Program-made: the position numbers and the translations under genes
In this document: positions 48,557 to 60,429 of the stretch, one piece after another
Position numbering within the stretch: position 1 is the first letter of the stretch
Layout of the letters: each line of letters opens with the position of its first letter
Notes under the pieces: generated by a model
Told to the model about the DNA's origin: nothing
Seen by the model: the letters and a program-made list of their open reading frames with translations, nothing else
The model's database searches: none
NCBI GenBank assembly: GCA_028281865.1
Contig: JANQJB010000122.1
Span: 1 to 62,282 of the forward strand
DNA: 62,282 bases
Origin: Marinagarivorans sp.
GTDB lineage: Bacteria; Pseudomonadota; Gammaproteobacteria; Pseudomonadales; Cellvibrionaceae
Direction of reading: 5' to 3'

Positions 48557-48931
48557 GTGAATAAAAATAGACCTGTAAATCTCGATCTTTCCACCGTTTC
48601 TTTTCCTATTACAGCTATCGTCTCCATATTGCACCGCGTTTCCGGTTGCGTTTTATTGGGCGGCATTTTGGTTTTATTTTGGATGTTAGACCAAAGTTTG
48701 GCGTCTGAAGAGAGTTTTAATGCACTCAAAAGCCTGCTCGATCAAGGATGGGCAAAGGTTATTGTGTGGTTGCTTTGCTGTGCAGTTGCTTATCACACGC
48801 TGGCGGGCATTCGCCATTTGATTATGGATCTCGGTTTTGGTGAAAGCTACGAAGGTGGTCAGATGGGAGCGAAAGTGATGTTGGCTGCGTTTCTCTTGTC
48901 AATAATTGTCGCGGGGTTATGGGTATGGTAA
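48557..48931 (+). CDS. sdhC: succinate dehydrogenase cytochrome b556 subunit
   Basis: A 124-residue three-helix membrane anchor. PITAIVSILHRVSGCVLL carries the quinone-site Ser/Arg region, and the heme-ligand His is in YHTLAGIRHLIMDLG. Starts at GTG. Overlaps sdhD by 13 bases. Confidence 0.96.
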   Translation: MNKNRPVNLDLSTVSFPITAIVSILHRVSGCVLLGGILVLFWMLDQSLASEESFNALKSLLDQGWAKVIVWLLCCAVAYHTLAGIRHLIMDLGFGESYEGGQMGAKVMLAAFLLSIIVAGLWVW

Positions 48932-49296
48932 CAGCAGCAACGAGTTTTGGTCGCAGCGGAGTTTCAGATTGGTTAATTCAACGCTTTACTGCCATCGTTA
49001 TGTTGGCTTACACCGTATTTATTGTTTTCTACTTGGTCAGCCATGGCAAAGCAATCACTTACGCTGATTGGTCGGCATTATTTAGTCAAACGTGGATGCG
49101 CGTATTTAGTTTATGTGCTTTGTTAAGTATTGCTGCTCACGCCTGGATTGGTTTATGGGTAGTGTTAACCGATTACGTGACCGAACGCCTTATGGGCCGC
49201 AAAGCCCTGAGTATTCGCATGCTTGTCCTCGGTATATTTGCAATTGTCACCCTTGCGTATGTCGCTTGGGTTATCGATATTTTGTGGGGAGTGTAA
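48919..49296 (+). CDS. sdhD: succinate dehydrogenase hydrophobic membrane anchor subunit
   Basis: A 125-residue three-helix anchor pairing with SdhC around heme b and quinone. Seen: SDWLIQRFTAIVMLAYTVF and the heme-side His in HAWIGLWVVLTDY. Start is ATG 48919 or 48925, both inside the sdhC end, so the two are translationally coupled. Confidence 0.95.
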   Translation: MGMVTAATSFGRSGVSDWLIQRFTAIVMLAYTVFIVFYLVSHGKAITYADWSALFSQTWMRVFSLCALLSIAAHAWIGLWVVLTDYVTERLMGRKALSIRMLVLGIFAIVTLAYVAWVIDILWGV

Positions 49297-49299
49297 ATA

Positions 49300-51072
49300 G
49301 TGGCTGCGATTAGAACGATTACCTTTGATGGCATTGTGATAGGCGGTGGCGGAGCGGGGATGCGCGCCGCTTTGCAAATGGCGCAATCTGGCTATAAAAC
49401 CGCGGTAGTGACAAAAGTTTTTCCCACTCGCTCGCACACAGTCTCAGCTCAAGGTGGAATTACCTGTGCCATTGCCAGTGCAGACCCGGAAGATGATTGG
49501 CGTTGGCATATGTACGATACGGTAAAAGGCTCAGACTATATTGGTGACCAAGATGCAATTGAGTATATGTGCTCGGTCGGACCTGAAGCTGTTTTTGAAT
49601 TAGAGCATATGGGTTTGCCGTTTTCGCGCACGGAAAATGGTCGCATTTATCAACGGCCTTTTGGCGGCCAATCCAAAGACTATGGTCGTGGTGGCCAAGC
49701 GGCGCGCACTTGCGCTGCGGCCGATCGGACCGGCCACGCGTTATTGCATACTCTATATCAGCAAAATGTTCGCGCTAATACGGTTTTCTTAAATGAGTGG
49801 TTCGCTGTCGATTTGGTGAAGAACCAAGACGGAGCCGTCGTGGGTGTTATTGCCATTAATATGGAAGACGGGGAAACGGTCTATATTCGCTCTAAAGCGA
49901 CTGTATTTGCCACTGGTGGCGCAGGGCGCATTTATGCTTCGACTACCAACGCCCATATTAACACCGGAGACGGTATCGGCATGGCGTTGCGCGCTGGCTT
50001 TCCGGTGCAAGATATTGAAATGTGGCAATTTCATCCGACCGGAATTGCCGGTGCAGGTGTCCTTGTGACCGAGGGCTGCCGTGGCGAAGGCGGCTTTTTA
50101 ATTAATGATTCAGGCGAGCGTTTTATGGAGCGCTACGCGCCAAACGCCAAAGACTTGGCCGGTCGTGATGTTGTTGCGCGTTCAATGATTCTTGAAATTT
50201 TAGAGGGGCGCGGTTGTGGCGAAAATAAAGACCACGTTTTTTTGAAGCTCGATCATCTAGGCGAAAAAACCTTAAATGAGAAATTACCGGGCATTTTGGA
50301 ATTGTCACGCACTTTTGCCCACGCCGACCCAGTAAAAGAACCAATACCCGTTGTGCCGACTTGTCACTATATGATGGGAGGCGTACCGACCAATATTCAC
50401 GGCCAGGCCATCACCCAAGATGAAGACGGCAATGACGAGATTGTCGACGGCTTTTATGCCTGCGGCGAGGCGGCTTGTGTATCGGTGCACGGTGCCAATC
50501 GCCTGGGTGGAAATTCATTGCTCGATTTAGTTGTGTTTGGCCGCGCTTCAGGCTTGTTTATTGAAAAGGCCTTGCGTGAGGGCGTCGAGCAGCGCCCTGC
50601 AAGTGAATCAGACTTAGAAGCCGCGATGGCTCGTCTTAATAAGCTTAATCAATCAACGGAAGGCGAAGCTGCAGCAGATTTGCGTAAAGAACTACAAGGC
50701 ATTATGCAAAACCATTTTGGCGTTTTCCGCAAAGGTGAATTTATGCAGCAGGGTGTTGAGAAATTAGCGCAATTGCGCGGACGTATAGACAATATTAAGT
50801 TGGATGACAAAAGCCAGGCATTTAACACCGCACGCATTGAAGCACTTGAGGTGCAGAATTTGTTTGAGGTGGCGGAAGCAACCGCTATTGCCGCGGAAGA
50901 GCGCAAAGAGTCGCGTGGTGCACACGCGCGCGAGGATTACCAGGAGCGTGACGATACCAACTGGCTGTGCCATTCGATGTATTTCCCCGAAGAAAAGCGT
51001 GTTGGTAAACGAGCCGTGAACCTGACACCACTGACGGTTGATAAATTTGAACCCAAAGCGCGATCTTATTAA
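49300..51072 (+). CDS. sdhA: succinate dehydrogenase flavoprotein subunit
   Basis: A 590-residue FAD protein oxidising succinate. Dinucleotide motif [14 protein letters not shown], covalent-FAD His in [14 protein letters not shown], active-site HPTGIAG and [10 protein letters not shown], and the C-terminal [12 protein letters not shown]. Starts at GTG three bases after sdhD, with GGGGAG upstream. Confidence 0.98.
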   Translation: MAAIRTITFDGIVIGGGGAGMRAALQMAQSGYKTAVVTKVFPTRSHTVSAQGGITCAIASADPEDDWRWHMYDTVKGSDYIGDQDAIEYMCSVGPEAVFELEHMGLPFSRTENGRIYQRPFGGQSKDYGRGGQAARTCAAADRTGHALLHTLYQQNVRANTVFLNEWFAVDLVKNQDGAVVGVIAINMEDGETVYIRSKATVFATGGAGRIYASTTNAHINTGDGIGMALRAGFPVQDIEMWQFHPTGIAGAGVLVTEGCRGEGGFLINDSGERFMERYAPNAKDLAGRDVVARSMILEILEGRGCGENKDHVFLKLDHLGEKTLNEKLPGILELSRTFAHADPVKEPIPVVPTCHYMMGGVPTNIHGQAITQDEDGNDEIVDGFYACGEAACVSVHGANRLGGNSLLDLVVFGRASGLFIEKALREGVEQRPASESDLEAAMARLNKLNQSTEGEAAADLRKELQGIMQNHFGVFRKGEFMQQGVEKLAQLRGRIDNIKLDDKSQAFNTARIEALEVQNLFEVAEATAIAAEERKESRGAHAREDYQERDDTNWLCHSMYFPEEKRVGKRAVNLTPLTVDKFEPKARSY

Positions 51073-51087
51073 GGGAGGGCGATGATT

Positions 51088-51792
51088 ATGTTGAAAGTAG
51101 AAGTTTATCGTTACAACCCCGAAACCGATAAAGCCCCTTACATGAAAACCTATGAGGTCGATACCCAAGGTAAGGACCTTATGGTTCTCGATGTGTTGGA
51201 GCTTTTGAAAGAGAGAGACCCCAGCCTTACTTTTCGTCGCTCTTGCCGCGAAGGTGTTTGTGGGTCGGATGGTATAAACATGTCGGGTAAAAACGGTTTG
51301 GCCTGTATTACATCACTTTCTGAAAGTGTTAAGAAAGGCAAATTGGTTTTGCGACCATTGCCTGGTCTTCCAGTCATACGCGATTTAGTTATCGACATGT
51401 CCCAGTTTTACGAGCAGTACCGCAAGGTTGAACCGTTTTTGCAAAATGATTCTCCTGCTCCGGCAATTGAACGCTTGCAGTCGCCTGAAGACAGGGCGAA
51501 ATTAGATGGCCTTTACGAGTGTATTTTGTGCGCCTGTTGCTCGACGAGTTGCCCATCGTTTTGGTGGAACCCAGACAAATTTATTGGGCCGGCTGGTTTG
51601 TTGCAGGCCTATCGATTTTTGGCTGATAGTCGCGACACGAGCAAAGACGAGCGTTTATCCAAGCTTGACGATCCATTTAGTGTTTTTCGTTGCCACGGCA
51701 TACAAAACTGCGTAGCTGTGTGCCCAAAAAATCTGAATCCGACACGTGCAATTGGACATATAAGAAATATGTTATTGCAGCGGGCGACTTAG
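51088..51792 (+). CDS. sdhB: succinate dehydrogenase iron-sulfur subunit
   Basis: A 234-residue electron carrier with three clusters: [2Fe-2S] CREGVCGSDGINMSGKNGLAC, [4Fe-4S] CILCACCSTSCP, and [3Fe-4S] CHGIQNCVAVCP. I prefer ATG 51088, nine bases after GGAGG; ATG 51082 is only three bases away from it. Confidence 0.97.
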   Translation: MLKVEVYRYNPETDKAPYMKTYEVDTQGKDLMVLDVLELLKERDPSLTFRRSCREGVCGSDGINMSGKNGLACITSLSESVKKGKLVLRPLPGLPVIRDLVIDMSQFYEQYRKVEPFLQNDSPAPAIERLQSPEDRAKLDGLYECILCACCSTSCPSFWWNPDKFIGPAGLLQAYRFLADSRDTSKDERLSKLDDPFSVFRCHGIQNCVAVCPKNLNPTRAIGHIRNMLLQRAT

Positions 51793-52072
51793 CTAGCATC
51801 TGCGCTTTGCATGCAGCGTAAAGTGCCGAATAAAGCTTAAAACGTGTAATCCAGATTAGAGTGTCTTTGAACAACAAAATAGCTTAACGCGATTGGTTAT
51901 TGCCAAGCATTAGTGGTAGGTATCAATGGTAAATATCAATTGTCTGTTTAATTAGCGTCTATTATTAATTGTAATTTTTTAATTAGGCACCAATTTCTAT
52001 ATGAAATTTGGTCCGAAGTATTCGAGATATTATAGAAACAAGCTGAGCTTTCCCATGAAGGCGGTGGGTAAC

Positions 52073-54910
52073 ATGCAAAAAAATATGATGGAAGCGCTGT
52101 GGAGTACTTCCCACATTTCCGGTGGAAACGCTGCATACGTTGAAGAGCTTTACGAAGCATTTTTAAGCGACCCTAAAAGTGTTCCCAGTGAGTGGCGCAA
52201 TTATTTTGAGTCGCTGCCACGCGTTAATGGTGTTGCGGGTACTGATGTATCGCATGCCGAGATTATTGAATATTTTGAATTGCTTGGGAAAAACCGCGCT
52301 CGTCCAATGGTTGCTCCGGGCTCAGGTGCAGCGCACATCACGCACGAGCGCAAGCAAGTTGAAGTTGTGCAACTGGTTAATGCCTATCGCCTAAAAGGCC
52401 ACAAGAAGGCCAAGATCGACCCGCTTGGTTTAGCCGAAGCCATTGATGTGGATGAACTGGGCTTATATTTTCACGGTTTAAATAACGCCGATTTAGAGGT
52501 CGTTTTCCAAACCGGTGACCTCGCTTTTGGTTATCACGAAGCACCTTTAAAGCAGATATTAGCCGACCTTGAACAAAGTTATTGCGGCTCCATTGGTGCT
52601 GAGGTGATGTACATCACCCATTATGCTGAGCGCTCGTGGTTGTTAAATCGTGTAGAACGCGACCGCTCGACACCGAATTTTTCCGAAGAGGAAAAGCTTA
52701 AAATACTAAAGCGCATGACAGCTGCGGAAGGCTTGGAGCGCCACCTCGATGCGAAGTATCCGGGCACCAAGCGCTTCGGTCTCGAGGGCGGAGAAAGTTT
52801 AATTCCACTTTTAGATGTGGTTATTAGCAATGCAGGTAAATACGGCGCCAAGGAAATGGTTCTCGGTATGGCTCATCGCGGACGGCTAAACACACTGGTT
52901 AACGTGTTAGGTAAAAATCCTGCCGATTTGTTTGATGAGTTTGAGGGCAAGAAACTTGTTGATACTTCCGGCGACGTCAAATATCACCAGGGTTTTTCAT
53001 CCAATGTTATGACGCCGGGCGGAGAAATGCATTTGGCGATGGCGTTTAATCCCTCGCATTTAGAAATTGTTGCTCCGGTGGTAGAGGGTTCTGTTAGAGC
53101 GCGACAAGATCGCCGCAAAGATCCGGTGCGGGATAAAGTTGTTCCTGTCGTTATTCATGGCGACGCCGCTTTTGCCGGCCAGGGTGTGGTAATGGAAACC
53201 TTCCAGATGTCGCAAACACGGGCTTATAAGACTGGCGGCACTATTCATATTGTCATCAATAACCAAGTTGGTTTTACCACAAGCCGCAGAGAAGATGCTC
53301 GTTCGACCGACTATTGTACCGACGTTGCCAAAATGATTGAGGCTCCGATCTTTCACGTTAATGGCGACGACCCAGAGGCAGTTGCTTGGGTTTCAAAATT
53401 GGCGATTGACTATCGCAACGAATTTAAAAAAGACGTTGTTATCGATTTAGTTTGTTACCGTCGGCGCGGGCACAATGAAACCGATGAACCGTCGGCCACG
53501 CAACCGCGCATGTATACCGCGATTCGCAAGCATAAAACTTCGCGCACTATCTATGCGGAAAAGCTCGTTGCAGAAGGTGTGATTTCCGCCGAAGCTGCAG
53601 CGGCAATGGTCACCGAATATCGCGATGCGCTTGATCGCGGTGAAGAAGTGGCGACGCGTTTAGTTAGCGAGCCTGATGCTTCTTTGTTTGTCAATTGGGC
53701 TCCTTACCTTGGACACACCTGGCAAACGCCTGCCGATACTTCGTATAAATTGAAAAAGCTGCAAAAAGTTGCAGAGAAAATTAGTCATATCCCCGATGGT
53801 GTTGTGGTGCAACGCCAAGTCGCAAAGATTTATGACGACCGACGCAAAATGGCCGGGGGTGCGCTTCCCATCAACTGGGGCATGGCTGAGACCATGGCTT
53901 ACGCCACTTTAATTGAGGAAGGTGTTTCCGTTAGGTTGACGGGTCAAGATGTTGGGCGTGGCACGTTTTCGCATCGTCATGCGATTGTGCATAACCAAAA
54001 AAATGCCGAAACCTATTTGCCGCTGCAAAATATCAGTAAAGATCAGCCACCGTTTGATATTTACGATTCTTTTTTATCTGAAGAAGCCGTGTTGGCGTTT
54101 GAATACGGTTATGCCACGACTAAACCCGATACACTTGTTATTTGGGAGGCTCAATTTGGTGATTTTGCCAATGGTGCACAAGTTGTGATTGACCAATTTA
54201 TTACCAGTGGTGAGCACAAATGGGGGCGTTTGTGTGGTTTAACGCTTTTATTACCGCATGGTTATGAAGGGCAGGGTCCAGAACATTCGTCTGCACGACT
54301 TGAACGCTTTTTGCAATTGTGTGCGGAAAATAATATTCAAGTGTGTATCCCCACGACGCCTGCGCAAGTTTTTCATATGCTGCGCCGACAAGCATTGCGC
54401 CCTATGCGCCGCCCGTTGGTGGTCATGAGCCCCAAATGGATATTACGGCATAAACTTGCCACTTCTTCGCTAGAGGAACTTGCGCAAGGTAAATTTCACA
54501 CGGTTTTAACTGATCAAGATATAAAACCGGAAAAATGCAAACGCGTTATTATGTGTAGCGGTAAAGTTTATTATCACCTGCTCGAAGCACGTAACGAGCG
54601 GCAACAAGACGACGTTGCATTGGTTCGACTGGAACAAATTTATCCGTTTCCCGAAGAAGATATTCGCGTTGCATTAAAGCCCTTTGAGCATGTGACTGAC
54701 ATGATTTGGTGTCAAGAAGAGCCGATGAACCAAGGCGCGTGGTTTTCAAGCCAGCACAGAATGAAACGTGTACTTGAGCGTTTAAATTCCGATATATTTT
54801 TGCGTTATGCCGGTCGCCCCGCGTCTTCAGCTCCAGCCGCAGGTTATATGTCGACGCACATTGATGAGCAGAATAAATTTATTAATGCGGCGCTTGACGT
54901 GACCGTTTAA
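52073..54910 (+). CDS. sucA: 2-oxoglutarate dehydrogenase E1 component
   Basis: A 945-residue thiamine-diphosphate decarboxylase. N-terminal E2-binding helix NMMEALWSTSHISGGNAAYVEELYEAF, ThDP region GMAHRGRLNTLVNVLGK and HGDAAFAGQGVVMET, GRGTFSHRHA, and YEGQGPEHSSARLERFL. ATG 52073 matches the family N-terminus and has AAGGCGG eight bases upstream; ATGs at 52055 and 52001 are also in frame. Confidence 0.97.
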   Translation: MQKNMMEALWSTSHISGGNAAYVEELYEAFLSDPKSVPSEWRNYFESLPRVNGVAGTDVSHAEIIEYFELLGKNRARPMVAPGSGAAHITHERKQVEVVQLVNAYRLKGHKKAKIDPLGLAEAIDVDELGLYFHGLNNADLEVVFQTGDLAFGYHEAPLKQILADLEQSYCGSIGAEVMYITHYAERSWLLNRVERDRSTPNFSEEEKLKILKRMTAAEGLERHLDAKYPGTKRFGLEGGESLIPLLDVVISNAGKYGAKEMVLGMAHRGRLNTLVNVLGKNPADLFDEFEGKKLVDTSGDVKYHQGFSSNVMTPGGEMHLAMAFNPSHLEIVAPVVEGSVRARQDRRKDPVRDKVVPVVIHGDAAFAGQGVVMETFQMSQTRAYKTGGTIHIVINNQVGFTTSRREDARSTDYCTDVAKMIEAPIFHVNGDDPEAVAWVSKLAIDYRNEFKKDVVIDLVCYRRRGHNETDEPSATQPRMYTAIRKHKTSRTIYAEKLVAEGVISAEAAAAMVTEYRDALDRGEEVATRLVSEPDASLFVNWAPYLGHTWQTPADTSYKLKKLQKVAEKISHIPDGVVVQRQVAKIYDDRRKMAGGALPINWGMAETMAYATLIEEGVSVRLTGQDVGRGTFSHRHAIVHNQKNAETYLPLQNISKDQPPFDIYDSFLSEEAVLAFEYGYATTKPDTLVIWEAQFGDFANGAQVVIDQFITSGEHKWGRLCGLTLLLPHGYEGQGPEHSSARLERFLQLCAENNIQVCIPTTPAQVFHMLRRQALRPMRRPLVVMSPKWILRHKLATSSLEELAQGKFHTVLTDQDIKPEKCKRVIMCSGKVYYHLLEARNERQQDDVALVRLEQIYPFPEEDIRVALKPFEHVTDMIWCQEEPMNQGAWFSSQHRMKRVLERLNSDIFLRYAGRPASSAPAAGYMSTHIDEQNKFINAALDVTV

Positions 54911-54975
54911 ATGAACAATAAAAATCCTGAGCTAACCCTTAAAAAGAGCATCGTTAAATAGAAGGATTGATTGGA

Positions 54976-56217
54976 ATGACAATTGAGATAAAAGCACCCA
55001 CCTTCCCCGAATCCGTGCAAGACGGCACCGTTGCAACGTGGCATAAACAGCCAGGCGAGAGTGTCGCAAGAGACGAATTGCTCGTGGATATTGAAACCGA
55101 CAAAGTGGTGTTAGAGGTAGTCGCACCCGCCGACGGCAAAATTGCCAGCATAGCCAAGGCCGAGGGTGACGTGGTTTTGAGTAACGAAGTTATCGGCGTG
55201 TTTGAAGCCGGCGCGATCTCCGCAGACGCGCCTGCTGAACCCGCAGCAGCACCTGTAACAACTGAAACGCCTTCGAAGAGCGGACAGTTGGTCAACCCCG
55301 CCGCACAAAAATATGCCGATGAAAAAGGCATAGACTTGACGCAGGTGACAGGCACAGGCAAAGACGGCCGAATTACAAAAGAAGATGTCATAAATTTTCA
55401 AAAAACTGGTGCACAATCTACAGTAGCGACTCCAGCAGCATCCGCCAGCGCAAATAAAGGTGTAAGCGCAGAGAAAACTGTGCCGCCACCGGTCGCTGTT
55501 TCGGGTGAAGGCAACCGAGTGGAAAAACGCGTTCCGATGACGCGTTTGCGCGCACGTATTGCGGAGCGCTTACTCGACGCAAAACAATCGACCGCTATGT
55601 TGACCACGTTCAATGAAGTGAACATGGGGCCGGTAATGGAATTGCGTAAGCAATACAAAGACAAATTCGAGAAAGTGCACAATGGCACACGTCTGGGCTT
55701 TATGGGCTTTTTCGTTAAAGCTGCGGTGGAAGCACTGCGTCGCATTCCAGCAGTTAATGCGTCAATGGATGGTAATGATATTGTTTATCACGGCTATCAG
55801 GATGTCGGTGTCGCAGTTTCTACCGACAAAGGTTTAGTCGTGCCCATTTTGCGCAATGCAGAGAACATGAATATTGCCGAGATCGAAAATACGATACGGA
55901 GTCTTGGTCTTAAAGCGCGTGATGGCAAACTTGCCATCGAAGAAATGACCGGGGGGACTTTTACCCTTACTAATGGCGGTGTATTTGGCTCGTTAATGTC
56001 AACACCGATATTAAATCCACCGCAGGCCGCAATTCTGGGTATGCATAAAATTCAAGAGCGACCAATGGCTGTTAATGGCAAGGTAGAAATATTACCGATG
56101 ATGTATTTAGCGCTTTCTTACGACCACCGTCTCATCGATGGAAAAGAAGCGGTGCAATTTTTGGTCGCAATTAAAGATTTAATCGAGGATCCTGCGCGAA
56201 TTCTTCTTGAAGTTTAA
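54976..56217 (+). CDS. sucB: dihydrolipoyllysine succinyltransferase (E2)
   Basis: A 413-residue core subunit. One lipoyl domain (Lys in [12 protein letters not shown]), an Ala/Pro linker, the peripheral-subunit-binding domain ([18 protein letters not shown]) and the catalytic domain ending with [13 protein letters not shown] (His/Asp). The lipoyl Lys would be modified by LipB/LipA. ATG at 54976 is nine bases after AGAAGGA. Confidence 0.97.
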   Translation: MTIEIKAPTFPESVQDGTVATWHKQPGESVARDELLVDIETDKVVLEVVAPADGKIASIAKAEGDVVLSNEVIGVFEAGAISADAPAEPAAAPVTTETPSKSGQLVNPAAQKYADEKGIDLTQVTGTGKDGRITKEDVINFQKTGAQSTVATPAASASANKGVSAEKTVPPPVAVSGEGNRVEKRVPMTRLRARIAERLLDAKQSTAMLTTFNEVNMGPVMELRKQYKDKFEKVHNGTRLGFMGFFVKAAVEALRRIPAVNASMDGNDIVYHGYQDVGVAVSTDKGLVVPILRNAENMNIAEIENTIRSLGLKARDGKLAIEEMTGGTFTLTNGGVFGSLMSTPILNPPQAAILGMHKIQERPMAVNGKVEILPMMYLALSYDHRLIDGKEAVQFLVAIKDLIEDPARILLEV

Positions 56218-56240
56218 GAGCAATTTTACGCAGATCTTGA

Positions 56241-57713
<1,473 letters not shown>

Positions 57714-57820
57714 ACCGGTTCAACGGGCAAATTTTACTGGGATCGACTTTTAATAATTACAATTTCCTATACTTACATTGTTAATTAAATTTTCAACAGC
57801 AAAACTCAACGGAAAACATC

Positions 57821-58987
57821 ATGAATCTGCACGAATATCAAGGTAAGCAACTTTTTAAAGAATATGGCTTGCCCGTTTCAGCGGGCATTGCCGCCGAAAC
57901 TCCTGCCGAAGCAGCAAACGCTGCAGATATTATCGGCGGTGACAAGTGGGTTGTTAAAGCGCAAGTTCACGCCGGCGGTCGCGGAAAAGCGGGTGGCGTG
58001 AAATTAGTTTCCTCAAAAGGCGAAATCGAAGAATTTGCCAAAAAATGGCTCGGCAATAACCTTGTTACTTATCAAACGGATGAGAAAGGCCAACCGGTCA
58101 GCCGTATTTTGGTTGAAAGCTGTACTGACATTGCGCAGGAATTGTATTTGGGCGCCGTGGTTGATCGCTCCACACGCCGTATTGTATTTATGGCGTCGAC
58201 AGAAGGTGGGGTTGAAATTGAAAAAGTTGCACACGAAACACCGGAAAAAATTCTAAAAGCGACAATTGATCCGCTGGTTGGTGCACAGCCTTATCAGGCG
58301 CGAGAGTTGGCGTTTAAGTTAGGCTTAACGGGAACGCAAATCAAACAGTTCACCAAGATCTTTTTAGGCTTGGCAAAAATGTTTGAAGATTGTGATTTTG
58401 CTTTGTTGGAGATAAACCCGCTTGTTATTACCGAGCAAGGCGACCTTCACTGTCTTGATGCAAAAGTTAATATCGACAGTAATGCGATGTTTCGTCAGCC
58501 GAAATTAAAAGAAATGCACGACCCTACGCAAGAGGATGAACGCGAAGCGCATGCGGCAAAATGGGAATTAAATTATGTGGCGTTGGACGGCAATATCGGT
58601 TGCATGGTGAATGGTGCAGGGCTGGCAATGGGGACAATGGATATTGTGAAGCTTCATGGCGGGCAACCAGCAAACTTTTTGGACGTGGGCGGAGGTGCGA
58701 CTAAAGAGCGCGTTGTTGAGGCATTTAAAATTATTTTATCAGACGACAATGTAAAAGCCGTTTTAATCAATATTTTTGGTGGCATTGTACGCTGTGATTT
58801 AATTGCAGAAGGCGTTATTGGTGCGGTAAACGAAGTTGGCGTCGAAATACCAGTTGTGTGTCGCTTGGAAGGCAACAATGCCGAGCTGGGAGCAAAAGTT
58901 TTAGCCGATAGTGGTTTAAATATTACGCCGGCAACGAGCTTGACGGATGCAGCAGAAAAAGTTGTGAAAGCGGCGGCGGGAGAATAA
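57821..58987 (+). CDS. sucC: succinyl-CoA synthetase subunit beta
   Basis: A 388-residue ATP-grasp subunit. [45 protein letters not shown] and [16 protein letters not shown] are the family marks. It binds nucleotide and succinate; pairs with SucD three bases downstream. Confidence 0.98.
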   Translation: MNLHEYQGKQLFKEYGLPVSAGIAAETPAEAANAADIIGGDKWVVKAQVHAGGRGKAGGVKLVSSKGEIEEFAKKWLGNNLVTYQTDEKGQPVSRILVESCTDIAQELYLGAVVDRSTRRIVFMASTEGGVEIEKVAHETPEKILKATIDPLVGAQPYQARELAFKLGLTGTQIKQFTKIFLGLAKMFEDCDFALLEINPLVITEQGDLHCLDAKVNIDSNAMFRQPKLKEMHDPTQEDEREAHAAKWELNYVALDGNIGCMVNGAGLAMGTMDIVKLHGGQPANFLDVGGGATKERVVEAFKIILSDDNVKAVLINIFGGIVRCDLIAEGVIGAVNEVGVEIPVVCRLEGNNAELGAKVLADSGLNITPATSLTDAAEKVVKAAAGE

Positions 58988-58990
58988 ATA

Positions 58991-59863
58991 ATGAGCGTAT
59001 TAATAAATAAAGATACCAAAGTGTTATGTCAGGGTTTTACCGGTTCGCAAGGTACATTTCATTCCGAGCAGGCGATTGATTACGGCACGCAAATGGTCGG
59101 TGGAGTAACACCTGGAAAGGGCGGTCAAACGCATTTAAATTTACCCGTGTTTAATTCGATGGCGGAAGCTGTCGAAAATACGGGCGCCGACGCTTCCGTT
59201 ATTTATGTACCTGCACCCTTTTGTAAAGATTCTATTTTAGAAGCGGCTAATAGCGGTGTTAAATTGGTGGTTTGCATCACCGAAGGTATTCCGACTTTAG
59301 ATATGCTTGATTGTAAAGTCAGGTGCGATGAATTGGGCGTGCGTTTGGTTGGCCCAAATTGCCCTGGAGTGATTACACCAGGCGAATGTAAAATTGGCAT
59401 TATGCCAGGGCATATTCACAAGCCTGGCAAAGTGGGTATTGTTTCTCGCTCTGGAACCTTAACTTACGAAGCAGTTAAGCAAACAACGGATCATGGTTTT
59501 GGACAATCGACGTGTGTTGGCATTGGTGGTGACCCGATTCCCGGTTCTAACTTTATCGACATACTCGAGCTTTTTCAGAACGATGCGCAAACTGAAGCAA
59601 TTGTCATGATTGGTGAAATTGGTGGTACAGCCGAGGAAGAAGCAGCGGCCTTTGTTAAAGAAAATGTGACTAAGCCTGTTGTCTCTTATATTGCCGGTGT
59701 TACAGCGCCTCCCGGAAAACGTATGGGGCACGCAGGTGCGATTATTTCAGGTGGTAAAGGTACCGCCGATGAAAAATTTGCGGCGCTCGAAGATGCCGGA
59801 GTAAAAACCGTTCGCAGCCTTGCTGAAATTGGTAACGCGTTAAAAGAGCGTGCCGGTTGGTAA
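58991..59863 (+). CDS. sucD: succinyl-CoA synthetase subunit alpha
   Basis: A 290-residue CoA-binding subunit. [15 protein letters not shown] binds Co[21 protein letters not shown] follows, and the phosphorylated His is in [16 protein letters not shown]. Last gene of the sdh-suc cluster, closed by a strong terminator. Confidence 0.98.
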   Translation: MSVLINKDTKVLCQGFTGSQGTFHSEQAIDYGTQMVGGVTPGKGGQTHLNLPVFNSMAEAVENTGADASVIYVPAPFCKDSILEAANSGVKLVVCITEGIPTLDMLDCKVRCDELGVRLVGPNCPGVITPGECKIGIMPGHIHKPGKVGIVSRSGTLTYEAVKQTTDHGFGQSTCVGIGGDPIPGSNFIDILELFQNDAQTEAIVMIGEIGGTAEEEAAAFVKENVTKPVVSYIAGVTAPPGKRMGHAGAIISGGKGTADEKFAALEDAGVKTVRSLAEIGNALKERAGW

Positions 59864-59886
59864 GTTTTTATTTGCTAAGAAATATT

Positions 59887-59917
59887 AAAAATCCCCGCTA
59901 ATGCGGGGATTTTTTTT
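59887..59917 (+). terminator. intrinsic terminator after sucD
   Basis: Stem ATCCCCGC / GCGGGGAT (59891-59898 with 59903-59910) with loop TAAT, extended by A4/T4, ending in eight T. It abuts the integrase relic. Confidence 0.93.
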
Positions 59918-60190
59918 GCCTGTAGGTAACTATACGCTGGCGTGATAAGAGCTTTTAAGGTCACAATTTAGACGGTCTCTCGCGCGTTGTATTTGAGTGT
60001 TCAAATAAGGGACTAGTTCTTAGCCCAAAACGGACTCAACTTCGGCGCCTCCGAGTTCAGTTGGGTGCCGCTTGCCATGATAGACAATATAACGCCGGAT
60101 CCAGGTAGTGTATGTTTCGATTGTGCGCTTCGCATAGCGCCGGGCATACATTTGCGAGGTAATTGAATTAAGAAAGGGAGAGGCTTCCAT
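59918..60190 (-). pseudogene. integron integrase (IntI) relic with internal deletion
   Basis: The ATG at 60190 lies behind a good CAAGGAG site. The first 56 codons encode the N-terminal SAM-like domain of an integron-type tyrosine recombinase: SPFLNSITSQMYARRYAKRT, then WIRRYIVYHGKRHPTELG and AEVESVL. A TAA follows at 60020. The same frame goes on with LVPYLNTQIQRARD and then ...ASV-stop-LP, which lines up with the IntI segment L-x-P-x-L-x-x-Q-L-x-R-A-R ... V-x-LP of the catalytic half (IntI1 LAPSLREQLSRAR ... GVALP). So about 130 middle residues and the whole C-terminal active site are gone. The alignment is from memory of family sequences. Confidence 0.85.
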
Positions 60191-60235
60191 CTTCAAAAAA
60201 CTCCTTGTAGAATGAGGGGAATTAGGCTTTGTCTA

Positions 60236-60255
60236 TACTGGTTAAATATACAGTT
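60236..60255 (-). promoter_or_regulatory. LexA (SOS) box of the integrase gene
   Basis: TACTG-N10-CAGTT, 16 of 20 matches to the E. coli consensus TACTG(TA)5CAGTA, 46 bases upstream of the relic start codon. Integron integrase promoters are commonly LexA-controlled. Confidence 0.82.
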
Positions 60256-60284
60256 TATTACTTCGTCCGCCTAAGTGCAAGAAC

Positions 60285-60299
60285 ACGGAAAGTTTCCGT
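60285..60299. repeat. short perfect inverted repeat in the attI region
   Basis: ACGGAAA-G-TTTCCGT. It shares the CGGAAAG and TCCGT words with the large hairpin at 60366. Confidence 0.7.
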
Positions 60300-60365
60300 A
60301 TTTCCACATGGCTATCAGCCTGTAGCTAAGGAAAATCTGGGCTTTCCTCGTTTTTAGAATTTATC

Positions 60366-60411
60366 TTAGACGGAAAGAATCCGTGTCTAAACACGGATTC
60401 TTTCCGTCTAA
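60366..60411. repeat. perfect 21-bp hairpin before the first cassette
   Basis: Arms 60366-60386 and 60391-60411 are perfect reverse complements, starting TTAGACGGAAAGAATCCGTG, with loop CTAA. There is no T run, so it is not a classical terminator. It ends eight bases before the likely cassette insertion point. Confidence 0.92.
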
Positions 60412-60418
60412 TAATATT

Positions 60419-60425
60419 GTTAAGC
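60419..60425 (+). other. probable attI recombination core
   Basis: GTTAAGC fits the GTTRRRY core exactly and lies between the integrase relic and the first cassette ORF, five bases before its ATG. The full attI extent cannot be set from sequence. Confidence 0.55.
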
Positions 60426-60429
60426 CCAA

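Noticed and set aside
60241-60247. GTTAAAT as the attI core
   Set aside because: It fits GTTRRRY but lies inside the LexA box and is followed by 170 bases before the first cassette; GTTAAGC at 60419 is better placed.
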